Shown here: piece after piece, positions 7,466 to 15,886 of the stretch
Layout of the letters: every line of letters starts with the position of its first letter
How positions within the stretch are numbered: position 1 is the stretch's first letter
Assembly (NCBI GenBank): GCA_038252945.1
Contig: JBBSHN010000050.1
Span: 1 to 17,599 of the forward strand
DNA length: 17,599 bases
Direction: 5' to 3'
Source of the DNA: JAUJOE01 sp038252945
GTDB lineage: Bacteria; Actinomycetota; Actinomycetes; Propionibacteriales; Nocardioidaceae
Program-made: the position numbers and the translations under genes
The notes under the pieces: model-generated
Told to the model about the DNA's origin: nothing
Database searches by the model: none
What the model saw: the letters and a program-made list of their open reading frames with translations, nothing else

Positions 7466-8525
7466 TCAGCAGATCCGGGGGAGCTGTTCACCCAAGGGGA
7501 GATCGACGACGCGGGTGCCTCCAAGTCCGGTCTTCGCCACAACCATGCCGGGATGTGCCTCGACGCACGACCCGATGATTGTCGCGCTCTTGCCGTACTC
7601 GTGTGCGTGCATGGCCTGGAGCACAGCGTCGGCGGCGTCGGCCGGGACGAACGCGAGGAGCTTGCCTTCGTTGGCGACATAGAGCGGATCCAGCCCGAGC
7701 AGTCCACACGCGTCTGCGACGTCCTGCGGAATCGGCAGCGAACGCTCGACCAGTTCCACACCGACCTGAGCAGCCCGCGCGATCTCGTTCAGCGATGCGG
7801 CGACACCGCCGCGGGTCGGGTCACGAAGGACGTGCACGTCAGTGCCGGTGGCCAGCATCGCGTCCACCAGACCGTGGAGCGGCGCGGTGTCGCTCTCGAC
7901 CAGGGTGCCGAACTCCAGCCCTTCCCGACAACTCATCACCGCTATGCCGTGCACGCCGATATCACCGCTGATGATGACCACGTCACCGACCTGGGCACGG
8001 CCGGGGTGGATGTCCACGCCATCAGAGACCACGCCGATTCCAGCGGTATTGATGAAGACCTGGTCGCCGTGTCCGCTGTCGACGACCTTGGTGTCACCAG
8101 TGACGAGCCGGACGCCAGCGCGAGACGCCGCGGCGCCCATCGCCTCCGCGATCCGGCCGAGGTCAGCGAGGGCGGTGCCTTCCTCGAGGATGTACGCCGT
8201 GGAGAGCGCCAGTGGCTGGGCGCCCGACATGGCAAGGTCATTGACGGTGCCGTTGACGGCCAGGTCGCCGATCGAGCCACCGGGGAAGAACATTGGCCGG
8301 ACGACGTAGGAGTCGGTCGAGAACGCGAGTTTGGTGCCGCCGACTTCCAGAACGGCCGAGTCACCGAGGGCGGTGTCGGCCGCAGCGCCGTACGCCGGCA
8401 AGAACAAGTGCTCGACCAGCTCGGCCGACATCGCGCCGCCACCACCGTGCCCCATCATAATGTTGGGGAAGTCGCGTAGCGGAACCGGGCACACCCACGA
8501 GTCCATGTCGACAATGGCGACTGGC

Positions 8526-8533
<8 letters not shown>
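7466..8533 (-). CDS. hypE: HypE, hydrogenase maturation carbamoyl dehydratase
   Basis: HypE dehydrates a thiocarbamate on its C-terminal Cys to a thiocyanate with ATP and hands the cyanide to the iron on HypC/HypD. The 355-residue protein carries MMGHGGGGAMSAELV near the N-terminus and FSTDSYVVRPMFFPGG for ATP/metal binding. It ends exactly in PRIC, the essential carrier cysteine followed by the stop. I chose ATG 8533 because it overlaps the hypD stop by 8 bases and homology starts here; the longer open frame up to 8758 is a shadow of hypD. Cytosolic. It follows hypD and precedes the DUF6390-like gene, all in one transcript. Confidence 0.95.
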
Positions 8534-9658
<1,125 letters not shown>

Positions 9659-9662
<4 letters not shown>

Positions 9663-9949
9663 TTCGGCACCTCCATGCCTGCTTGCTTAGCGGCGAGCGC
9701 GAAGCCGTCGCCGAACTCCTCTTCCAAGACGCCGAGCTTCTCGAAGCTGGCGAGTGTGTCAAGAGCGGACTTCTCGTCGAGACGTTGGATCGCGAACCCC
9801 ACGTGCACGATGACGTAGTCGCCGGTGCTCACGTCGGGAACGTACTCCAGACATACGTCCTTACGGACCCCTCCGAAGTCCACCTCAGCCATACGGGTGT
9901 CGTCGCGGTCCTCCACGTTGACGACCTGTCCGGGGACTGCCAAACACAT
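9659..9949 (-). CDS. hypC: HypC-family hydrogenase chaperone (hypD-linked copy)
   Basis: This 96-residue protein begins MCLAVPGQVV; Cys2 is the residue that binds iron and contacts HypD and the large subunit. An OB-like core follows, with DYVIVHVGFAIQRLDE, then a longer C-terminal tail than E. coli HypC, which is about 90 residues. The ATG at 9949 is fixed by a strong AGGAGGAG six bases upstream; the upstream in-frame extension to 10081 lies in the hypF end and is ignored. It is coupled to hypD by an ATGA overlap. A second, different HypC-type gene lies before hypF, so the window has two paralogs. Because it is paired with hypD, I take this one as the assembly partner of HypD, but which one binds the large subunit is open. 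Confidence 0.94.
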
Positions 9950-9955
9950 GTCGGT

Positions 9956-9963
9956 CTCCTCCT
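9956..9963 (-). promoter_or_regulatory. Strong Shine-Dalgarno of hypC
   Basis: On the minus strand this reads AGGAGGAG, six bases before the hypC ATG. It directly follows the palindromic repeat pair at 9964-9999, so folding of that element could affect its access. Confidence 0.75.
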
Positions 9964-9999
9964 GGGTCAGTGACCCATTCCTGTGCGGGTCAATGACCC
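9964..9999. repeat. Tandem pair of perfect GGGTCA-N-TGACCC palindromes between hypF and hypC
   Basis: Copy 1 is GGGTCAGTGACCC (9964-9976). Copy 2 is GGGTCAATGACCC (9987-9999), extended by one more pair to 9986-10000. The centres are 23 bases apart with a 10-base spacer. Copy 2 contains the hypF stop codon; copy 1 abuts the hypC Shine-Dalgarno. In the transcript the copies can pair with each other as two 6-bp stems separated by one mismatch, with a 10-base loop. There is no U-run after it, so it does not look like a standard terminator. It could be a DNA operator, an RNA processing or stability element, or a translation control hairpin. Confidence 0.75.
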
Positions 10000-12326
10000 G
10001 ATGTCGCGACGAGCAGCTGCCCGAGCGCGATTCCGCCGTCGTTTGGTGGCAGCCGGCGCGGGACCAGCACCGTGAACCCATTGCGCCTCAGCTGCGACCT
10101 GGTGCGGCTGAGTAACAATGCATTCTGGAACACCCCACCACCCAAAGCAACGGTGTGCAGACCATGCAGGACACGGGCACGCTCAGCCAGGTCGCACACC
10201 AGCGTCGATACCCCGGCGTGGAAACGGCTGCTGACCACCGAGGCCGGGACCCCTGCCCGCACGTCGTCGACCACCGCCCGGATCACCGGCGCGGCGTCAG
10301 CAACGAGGTCGCTGGCTTCTATGTGGAAGCGGTAGCCGGGCTCGTCGGGCGGGAGGTCGGCGGAGATTCCCTCGAGCTCGATCGCGGCCTCCGCCTCGTA
10401 ATCGGCGACCTGCCGAACACCGGCAAGCGATGCCACGGCATCAAACAACCGGCCCATGCTCGACGTGGGAACGCACCCTAAGCCGCTGTCGAGCTGGTGC
10501 GCGAGGACGCCGAGCTCCCCGGGACGGCAGGCTAGCACCGGGGCGAGATCACCGTCCCAGTCGACGCCGGCAGCCCAAAGGTGCGCCAGCGCCATGCGGT
10601 AGGGCCGGTCGACGGCAGCGTCGCCGCCCGGCAGTGGCACGTAGGCCAGGTGGGCGAACCGGTGGAAGGCGGAGTAGTCGGCGAGCAGCACCTCTCCACC
10701 CCATATCGCTCCGTCGGTGCCATACCCGGTGCCGTCGAAGGCCACCCCAATGACCTGCTCAGTGCCGTCGTAGCCGTGGTCGGCGAGCACCGCTGCGATG
10801 TGCGCGTGGTGGTGCTGCACTGATCGGACCGGTCGGGTGCCGCGAGCGTTGTGCGCCCAGCCGGCGGAGCGGTACCCGGGGTGCGCGTCGCACACCAGCC
10901 GCTGCGGCTCGACACCGGTGAGCTCTTGGAGGTGCCGCTCGGTCCGACCGAACGCCTCCATCGTCGCGAGGTCGTCCATGTCGCCGATGTGCTGGCTCAG
11001 CCAGGCGTAGCCCTCGTCGGCGACGCAGCACGTGTTCTTCAAGTCAGCCCCGACGGCGAGGGTAGGCGGTACCGGCGCCGGCAGCGCGACCGGCAGTGGC
11101 GCGTAGCCGCGTGAGCGGCGCAACGGAAGCTCGTCACCATCGACGACACGAGCCACCGAGTCGTCGCACGGTACGACGATCGGGCGGTCGTGGCGCAGCC
11201 ATCCGTCGACCAGCGGCGCCAGTCTGGTCATCGCGTCAGAGTCGAGGTAGGCGATCGGCTCACCGCCGAGGTTGCCCGACGTCATCACCAGGTATTCGAG
11301 CGCGGCCGGGTCATCGGCTGAGCCCAAGAGCAGCGTGTGCAGCGGTGTGTAAGGCAACATCAGGCCCAGGTGAGGTTTGCGCGGGGCGACCGCGTCCACA
11401 ACCCGCTGGTGCGCGACGGAGCGGCGCCGCAGCAGCACGATGGGACGGGCTGGGCTGGTGAGCAGGTCCATCTCGGCTGCTGAGACCTCCGTGGCCGACC
11501 TGGCTGCCTCCACATCACGCACCATCAAGGCGAAGGCCTTGTCGCCGCGACGCTTGCGGTGGCGCAGCTCAGCGACCGCGGCAGCATTGGTGCCGTCGCA
11601 GACGAGGTGGTAGCCACCGATGCCCTTGACCGCTGCTATCCCTCCGGAACTGAGCAGCGCGCGGGTGGCGGCGAGCGCCTTCTCACCGGGCAGTGCGTCC
11701 TGCCCAGGCTGGATCAGCTCCAGTGTCGGGCCGCAGTCGTGGCAGGCGATCGTCTGAGCATGGAAGCGACGGTCGGCTGGGTCGGCGTACTCCCTGGCGC
11801 AGGCATCGCAGAGCGGGAAATCAGCCATCGTTGTGGTGGCTCGGTCATAGGGCAGTGCCGTGATGACCGTAAAGCGCGGGCCGCAGTTCGTGCAGGAGAT
11901 GAAGGGGTGCCGATAGCGGCGGTCGGCTGGGTCGGCCAGCTCGCGCAGGCAGTCGTCGCAGGTGGCGACGTCGGGACCGGCCAGAGTACGGCCACCTTCG
12001 GCTGAGCGTGTCCCGGAGATCGTGAAGCCGGTGCCGCCCTCGGCGCGCAGATCGCAGGACAGCACGCGCTCGACTCGGGCGAGCGGTGGCGCGTCGTTGC
12101 GCAGGGCGGCCTCGAACTTGTCCAGTGCCGCGCGGTCGCCTTCGACCTCGATTACCACTCCGGAGGAGTCGTTCGACACGTCTCCGGCAAGGCCAAGCGA
12201 GGTGGCGGTGACATAGACGAACGGTCGGAAGCCCACCCCCTGGACGACTCCGGACACCCGAAATCGGCGCCGCACCCGATCGGTAGTCTGCGGAGCAGCG
12301 AGCGGCTGGACCGGCGCCTGCGTCAC
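9990..12326 (-). CDS. hypF: HypF, carbamoyltransferase of hydrogenase cyanide synthesis
   Basis: HypF turns carbamoyl phosphate and ATP into a carbamoyl group that is passed to HypE. The 778-residue protein has the full domain order: acylphosphatase (about 20-105, VVQGVGFRPFVY with Arg34 and Asn52), a double C4 zinc region (CDDC at 123-126 with CTNC at 145-148, CDAC at 173-176 with CHDC at 195-198), a YrdC/Sua5-like domain (about 215-400, GIGGYHLVCD) and a Kae1-like carbamoyltransferase domain (about 410-770, HHHAHIAAVLADH, VAFDGTGYG, ALGGGVFQN). The length is normal. Start is GTG at 12326, in GTGA overlap with the upstream HypC-type gene. The end lies within a palindrome pair 40 bases before hypC. 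Confidence 0.96.
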   Translation of the reverse strand: MTQAPVQPLAAPQTTDRVRRRFRVSGVVQGVGFRPFVYVTATSLGLAGDVSNDSSGVVIEVEGDRAALDKFEAALRNDAPPLARVERVLSCDLRAEGGTGFTISGTRSAEGGRTLAGPDVATCDDCLRELADPADRRYRHPFISCTNCGPRFTVITALPYDRATTTMADFPLCDACAREYADPADRRFHAQTIACHDCGPTLELIQPGQDALPGEKALAATRALLSSGGIAAVKGIGGYHLVCDGTNAAAVAELRHRKRRGDKAFALMVRDVEAARSATEVSAAEMDLLTSPARPIVLLRRRSVAHQRVVDAVAPRKPHLGLMLPYTPLHTLLLGSADDPAALEYLVMTSGNLGGEPIAYLDSDAMTRLAPLVDGWLRHDRPIVVPCDDSVARVVDGDELPLRRSRGYAPLPVALPAPVPPTLAVGADLKNTCCVADEGYAWLSQHIGDMDDLATMEAFGRTERHLQELTGVEPQRLVCDAHPGYRSAGWAHNARGTRPVRSVQHHHAHIAAVLADHGYDGTEQVIGVAFDGTGYGTDGAIWGGEVLLADYSAFHRFAHLAYVPLPGGDAAVDRPYRMALAHLWAAGVDWDGDLAPVLACRPGELGVLAHQLDSGLGCVPTSSMGRLFDAVASLAGVRQVADYEAEAAIELEGISADLPPDEPGYRFHIEASDLVADAAPVIRAVVDDVRAGVPASVVSSRFHAGVSTLVCDLAERARVLHGLHTVALGGGVFQNALLLSRTRSQLRRNGFTVLVPRRLPPNDGGIALGQLLVATSGH

Positions 12327-12583
12327 GGCGACGGCTGCCCCGAGCTTTCTCGGCGGCGGCCCATCATCTCCAACCCCACCATTGCCTGCTCGGCACCGGC
12401 CGCGTCGATCCGCTCGACGACGAAGCCCATGTGGATCAGCACCCAGTCACCCGGCTGGAAATTCTGATCTTCCATCATTCCGAGATTGATTTTGCGCTCA
12501 GCTCCTTCGACGTCGACGAGCGCCAGCTGACCCTCGTATCCGTCCAGCTTTCGCACGACCTGACCCGGGATCCCGAGACACAT
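12323..12583 (-). CDS. Second HypC/HybG/HupF-family chaperone
   Basis: This 86-residue protein begins MCLGIPGQVV with the invariant Cys2, then contains DWVLIHMGFVVERID and an EQAMVGLEMM helix. It is clearly a HypC-type protein, but diverged from the copy next to hypD. The start ATG 12583 is fixed by the Met-Cys N-terminus required in this family, where Met is removed so that Cys becomes terminal. It begins one base after the endopeptidase stop and overlaps the hypF GTG. Paired paralogs occur in E. coli as HypC and HybG, which serve different large subunits or steps. With one large subunit visible here, this copy may be its dedicated chaperone (inference). Confidence 0.92.
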   Translation of the reverse strand: MCLGIPGQVVRKLDGYEGQLALVDVEGAERKINLGMMEDQNFQPGDWVLIHMGFVVERIDAAGAEQAMVGLEMMGRRRESSGQPSP

Positions 12584-12584
12584 T

Positions 12585-13085
12585 TCAGGCGTCCTGGGTT
12601 GCCGGTGAGTCGGCGGGTGACTCGGCCAAGACTTCGGTGACAAGCCGTCGAATCAGCGGCACAGCTGCCTCGACCGCTTGGTCGACCGGCGCGGTCAACC
12701 CTATGCCGTCGCCCACATCGAGCGGCTCACAACCGACGACGAACGTGCGGGGGAGCGCACCGCCGAGCGTGCCGAGGCTCGCCAACACCGCCACCGGGTT
12801 CATGCCGTGCGCGTCGAACTCCCCTTCACCGAGATCGTCGGGTCCGACCTCCAGTACCGTAAGCTCGCCCGGCGCCTTGCCGCCGGGAAGGGCGTCGACC
12901 AGGACCAGCGCGTCGTACCCGTCAAGCAGGTCGTAGGCGAGATGCATGCCCCGGATGCCGTAGTCCACCACCCGCACGGAGTCGGGCAGCGGCTCCGTGC
13001 GCAGCCGCCGGGCCACGTCGGAGCCGAACCCGTCGTCGCCGAGGAAGATGTTGCCGACCCCGGCCACCAAGACGCGAGAGCTCAC
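12585..13085 (-). CDS. [NiFe]-hydrogenase maturation endopeptidase (HyaD/HybD/HycI family, M52)
   Basis: This 166-residue protease removes the C-terminal tail of the large subunit once nickel is in place. GNIFLGDDGFGSDVA at residues 11-25 matches the family signature, with Asp18 in the place of the usual Glu/Asp nickel ligand. Asp64 in VLVDALP and His93 in DAHGMNP fit the other two nickel-sensing ligands. The start is GTG at 13085. The C-terminal end SPADSPATQDA is polar and probably disordered. Its likely target is seen in the same window: the large-subunit C-terminus at the window's right edge has a motif ending in His followed by a 22-residue tail. Confidence 0.94.
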   Translation of the reverse strand: MSSRVLVAGVGNIFLGDDGFGSDVARRLRTEPLPDSVRVVDYGIRGMHLAYDLLDGYDALVLVDALPGGKAPGELTVLEVGPDDLGEGEFDAHGMNPVAVLASLGTLGGALPRTFVVGCEPLDVGDGIGLTAPVDQAVEAAVPLIRRLVTEVLAESPADSPATQDA

Positions 13086-13409
13086 TTAGCGCTTGCCCTC
13101 GCTTCTGTCCTCACCGCGGACGGTGCCTTTGTAGTGGTCCGGGCCGACCATGTCGGAGTCGAGGTCGGTCTCCGGCATTTCGCTGGCCGGCTGCTCGTCG
13201 CCGGGCGAGGCCTCGGCGCCTCGGGGCGTATCTTCCTTCGGCGTCGACTTCATCTCGTCGCTTTCGACCGGCCCGGTGGCTCCACCGACGTTTGCCCCGT
13301 CCTTGTGGAGCTCGTCCTCACCATCGACGTCAGCGGACGTGCGGCGATCGTCGTACGGCGGCATCGTCCGGTCGGTGGGGTCGCCTTCGACTTCGTTGGG
13401 GTTGGTCAT
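13086..13409 (-). CDS. Small acidic, probably disordered protein (107 residues)
   Basis: I do not recognise a family. The protein is rich in Asp, Glu, Gly, Pro and Ser, has no cysteine and no hydrophobic helix, and is predicted by eye to be disordered. The start ATG 13409 has GAGGAG six bases upstream, so it is probably a real, well-translated gene. It ends one base before the endopeptidase GTG. Near its C-terminus it has KGTVRGED, and the neighbouring 70-residue protein has QGTIHGDM at a similar place, so the two may be related. Its position inside the hydrogenase operon suggests an accessory role; nothing more can be said. Confidence 0.75.
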   Translation of the reverse strand: MTNPNEVEGDPTDRTMPPYDDRRTSADVDGEDELHKDGANVGGATGPVESDEMKSTPKEDTPRGAEASPGDEQPASEMPETDLDSDMVGPDHYKGTVRGEDRSEGKR

Positions 13410-13433
13410 CTCATGCTCCTCGTCTAGGGCGAC

Positions 13434-13646
13434 TCAGCCACCCTGGTCGCCAGCCGGCATGTCCGGCATGTCTCCGTGGATGGTTCCTTGGGCGTCGACC
13501 GAACTGTCGCTCTCATGGTCGGAGGTGCCAGTCGCCCGCTCTGCTGGTCCTCCGGCCGGGTCGTCGGAGCCGGTGTCGCGGGAGCCGGGTGCTCCGCGCT
13601 CTTCTTGCGGCTCCTCTTCGAGGTGCGCGCCGGGTGTCTCACTCAT
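13434..13646 (-). CDS. Very small acidic, probably disordered protein (70 residues)
   Basis: The protein is dominated by Glu, Asp, Gly, Ser and Pro (for example HLEEEPQEERGAPGSRD), has no cysteine or membrane segment and looks intrinsically disordered. The start ATG 13646 has an exceptionally strong Shine-Dalgarno, GAGGAGGAGGAA, five bases upstream, the best in the operon. This argues for high expression relative to its neighbours. The C-terminal QGTIHGDMPDMPAGDQGG shares a GT[IV]xG[DE] pattern with the next gene's tail. No family recognised. It could be a short scaffold or partner peptide; a spurious ORF is unlikely because of the ribosome-binding site and fit between neighbours. Confidence 0.72.
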   Translation of the reverse strand: MSETPGAHLEEEPQEERGAPGSRDTGSDDPAGGPAERATGTSDHESDSSVDAQGTIHGDMPDMPAGDQGG

Positions 13647-13651
13647 GGTCG

Positions 13652-13663
13652 TTCCTCCTCCTC
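13652..13663 (-). promoter_or_regulatory. Extended Shine-Dalgarno of the 70-residue protein
   Basis: The minus strand reads GAGGAGGAGGAA, five bases before ATG 13646. It is longer than any other ribosome-binding site in the operon and lies just after the stop of the 39-residue membrane peptide. Confidence 0.7.
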
Positions 13664-13665
13664 TT

Positions 13666-13785
13666 TCACATGTCGCGGATCTTCAGGTAGCGCCGGACAT
13701 CGGGGATGGATCGCCATCCGACACCAACAGCGACCAGGGCCACCCCGGCCAGCAGCCAGGCGGTGGCTCGTCCTAGGGCATTCAT
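13666..13785 (-). CDS. 39-residue single-span membrane peptide, DUF6893-like
   Basis: This is a tiny protein that is easily missed. It starts MNALGRATAWLLAGVAL, forms one hydrophobic helix at about residues 7-24, and ends in a basic tail with IPDVRRYLKIRDM. That pattern (one helix, then a proline and RRYLKIR near the end) matches what I recall as the DUF6893 small actinobacterial membrane proteins. A good ribosome-binding site (GGAGAG, 13792-13797) lies six bases before ATG 13785, and the ATG overlaps the preceding stop as ATGA. A membrane anchor for the hydrogenase or a connection to the respiratory chain is possible, but this is inference. Confidence 0.8.
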   Translation of the reverse strand: MNALGRATAWLLAGVALVAVGVGWRSIPDVRRYLKIRDM

Positions 13786-15251
13786 GATCGACTCTCCTTT
13801 CTCTCTTCATGGTTTGGGAACCCACCGAGTGGTGCGCCCAACGGCTCGAGCTCTTCTGGCGCGAAGTAGAGGTAGCGGCCATACCAGTCGTGCAGGTCTG
13901 CGGCGGGGTCGTCGAGCAAGGTGACGGCGACGTGGACGTTGCCGTCGACGTCGGACAGCACGGCGGTGACCCGCGCCTCCTTCTCCGCGAAGAACAGGTC
14001 TTGGGCATCGGCGCGCCTCGACGGGTGCAGCCGCACCAGACTGTTACGCGCCACGGCGACCCCGTTGACGAGCACGGCGTCAACACCCGGCTGCACGCTT
14101 GCGTCAGCCTCGGGGTCCCACCACGGGACACCACCTGTGTCGAACGACGGCGGCTCCACGTTGCGCACCTCGAGGAACCCGTCGGAGGAATCGGTCAGCG
14201 GCTGGAACCCTTCGAGCGGGTCGGGTGCAGGAATGGGAACGGCCATTCCGGCGTGCGGGTCACGCAGGATGCCATGGAGCGAGGCCAACGCCTCCGGCGA
14301 CATGGACTCGCACCGGTCGATGATCTCGGCCGCACGCGGGTCGGTCGCCCTGGCCTCGGCCTTCTCCTCGTCGGTGAGCGTCATGACCCGAAGCGTGAGG
14401 ATCTCGTCGATCTCGGTGGAGTCGAACAACGCACCGGCACTTTGCTCCGCGACCTCTGGATAGTCATACAAGATGATTGGCGAGACAAGCACGATGTCGG
14501 TGTCGCCCGGTTCACCGGTAAGCACCGGCCAGCAGCGGTGCTGCTCACAAGTTGCAGCCGCTGCGACCGCTTCGGATGGTGTCTCGAGCAACGAGACAAA
14601 GCTGGCGTCCTCGGCCTCGACCAGCAGGTGCGCACCGATCAGCGACGACCGGATCGCCGCATCCTTGTCACTGACCGAGTCGGCCGTGTTACGCACCGAC
14701 AGGCTCAGCCGCACGAGTTCGCCCACCGGGGCAGTTGTCACGCTGACCACAGCGCGAAGCGGCTCCGTCCGGCGCACGAGCCGACCCTGCTGCACGCCGG
14801 CGTCGTCGATCAGGGCCTCGATCGTCTCGTCGCCGGCGACACCGACAGGAACGTCGCTGCCCCCCTCCTTCAGGCCGCCGAGGAGAAACGGCTCGAGCTC
14901 GATCTCGTGCTCCGCCGCCTCGTCCCACCGCAACCAGCTGCGATCTCCCACCGTCAGCTCCTCGACCGGCTGGAACCGCCCGGGCTCCTCGGTGGCGCGT
15001 TCGACGGTCCGCGTCTGCAGCTGGAGGAAGCGCAGATGAACCGTCACCCGTGCGTTCGCCCCGCCGCGCAGCAGGCACTGCGCCGACATCTCCGACTCCT
15101 CCCCGAGGCTTGCCTCGGCCGCACCCGGCGGACCGAGTACGCCGAACTGCCAGCGCACCTGGTTCTTGCGCGAGGTCGCCCGGTAGGGGTAGAGCAGGTA
15201 GCCCTCGAAGAGGACCGCGTCGGCCACTGTGCGCGCCAGCTCCAGGGTCAC
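13782..15251 (-). CDS. Conserved hydrogenase-cluster protein of unknown function (489 residues)
   Basis: I do not recognise a family with certainty. The protein seems soluble, with no signal peptide and no clear membrane helix. Start GTG 15251 overlaps the DUF6084-like stop (GTGA); the open frame runs on to 15674, but that part is a shadow of the upstream gene. Notable segments are FEGYLLYPYRATSRKNQVRW near the N-terminus, CEQHRCWPVL at about 240-250 with two Cys and one His, VLVSPIILYDYPEVAEQSAG, and a final acidic part with DWYGRYLYFAPEELEPLG. The middle could form a beta-rich domain. It is the largest unexplained gene in the operon and may be a scaffold or assembly factor; its role is unknown. 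Confidence 0.8.
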   Translation of the reverse strand: MTLELARTVADAVLFEGYLLYPYRATSRKNQVRWQFGVLGPPGAAEASLGEESEMSAQCLLRGGANARVTVHLRFLQLQTRTVERATEEPGRFQPVEELTVGDRSWLRWDEAAEHEIELEPFLLGGLKEGGSDVPVGVAGDETIEALIDDAGVQQGRLVRRTEPLRAVVSVTTAPVGELVRLSLSVRNTADSVSDKDAAIRSSLIGAHLLVEAEDASFVSLLETPSEAVAAAATCEQHRCWPVLTGEPGDTDIVLVSPIILYDYPEVAEQSAGALFDSTEIDEILTLRVMTLTDEEKAEARATDPRAAEIIDRCESMSPEALASLHGILRDPHAGMAVPIPAPDPLEGFQPLTDSSDGFLEVRNVEPPSFDTGGVPWWDPEADASVQPGVDAVLVNGVAVARNSLVRLHPSRRADAQDLFFAEKEARVTAVLSDVDGNVHVAVTLLDDPAADLHDWYGRYLYFAPEELEPLGAPLGGFPNHEERKESRS

Positions 15252-15886
15252 GACGGGCTCCTCGCCGTGGTGAGAAGGGCGTCGAGCGCCTCGTCGTACG
15301 TCGTCAGGCCGCGCACGGACTTGTAGTGAGCCAGCGACTCGAGCGTCTCGTGGCTGAGCCGAAGCCAGCCGGTGTTGGGGAAGTAGTGCGCGATCATCTG
15401 GTGCCACACCGAGACCGGAATCTGGTAGCGCGACTCCCGGTCCCACGGCACCTGGTCGACACCGAAGCCGCTGACGCCGCGGGTGAACACCGTGCCGGAG
15501 AAAAGGAAGTTCACCGGGATCGTCTCGTTGCGCAGCGCATGCAGATACTTCGACCACGTCACCTCGAAGTCGTAGGTGCACGGCATCACCATGTCGACCT
15601 CGGTGATGGTCGTGAAGCCTTGCACCATGGCGTTGCACTGCATCCACATGAACGGCTTGAGGGTGTCGAACCACCGGTCACGGGTGCCGAACATGTCGAG
15701 CAGCCCGCTCTCCTCGTCTTCGTTGTACTGGCGCCGCTGCGGCTCGATGCGCACTTGGCAGCGCAGCGCGATGGCGTGGATCACCTCACCACTGCGCTCC
15801 TCGATGCGCAGCCGAGCCGTCAGCTGCGGCGCAGCGGCGTACTTCTCGGCGAAGACGTCAACGACGGAAAACGTGAGGTCGCTCAT
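15248..15886 (-). CDS. Conserved hydrogenase-cluster protein, DUF6084-like (212 residues)
   Basis: A soluble protein, recognised from memory as the DUF6084 type that accompanies actinobacterial high-affinity hydrogenases. It starts MSDLTFSVVDVFAEKYAAAP and contains LRCQVRIEPQRRQY, a FMWMQCNAMVQGF segment, MVMPCTYDFEVTWSKYLHAL, LNFLFSGTVF-like strands (VNFLFSGTVF) and HQMIAHYFPNTGWLRL. It is likely beta-rich. Three Cys are spread along the chain. The ATG overlaps the DUF5947-like stop (ATGA), and its end overlaps the start of the 489-residue gene (GTGA). Such tight coupling suggests the three products act together. The function is unknown. Confidence 0.82.
   Translation of the reverse strand: MSDLTFSVVDVFAEKYAAAPQLTARLRIEERSGEVIHAIALRCQVRIEPQRRQYNEDEESGLLDMFGTRDRWFDTLKPFMWMQCNAMVQGFTTITEVDMVMPCTYDFEVTWSKYLHALRNETIPVNFLFSGTVFTRGVSGFGVDQVPWDRESRYQIPVSVWHQMIAHYFPNTGWLRLSHETLESLAHYKSVRGLTTYDEALDALLTTARSPS

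Noticed and set aside
7106..8479. Long plus-strand open frame (457 codons) opposite hypE
   Set aside because: HypE is certain from its motifs and final Cys; the opposite frame has no recognisable domain and no ribosome-binding site.
9964..9999. Reading the palindrome pair as a rho-independent terminator after hypF
   Set aside because: There is no U-tract, and the stem leads straight into the hypC Shine-Dalgarno; hypC, D and E are needed downstream.
13809..15326. Plus-strand open frame of 505 codons opposite the 489-residue protein
   Set aside because: The minus-strand gene fits the overlap pattern of the operon at both ends; the plus frame has shadow-like Arg/His/Gly-rich composition. Because the 489-residue family is itself unrecognised, this rejection is a little less certain than the others.
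15252..15674. N-terminal extension of the 489-residue ORF to an ATG at 15674
   Set aside because: It runs through the DUF6084-like gene in another frame with shadow composition; GTG 15251 in GTGA overlap is the better start.
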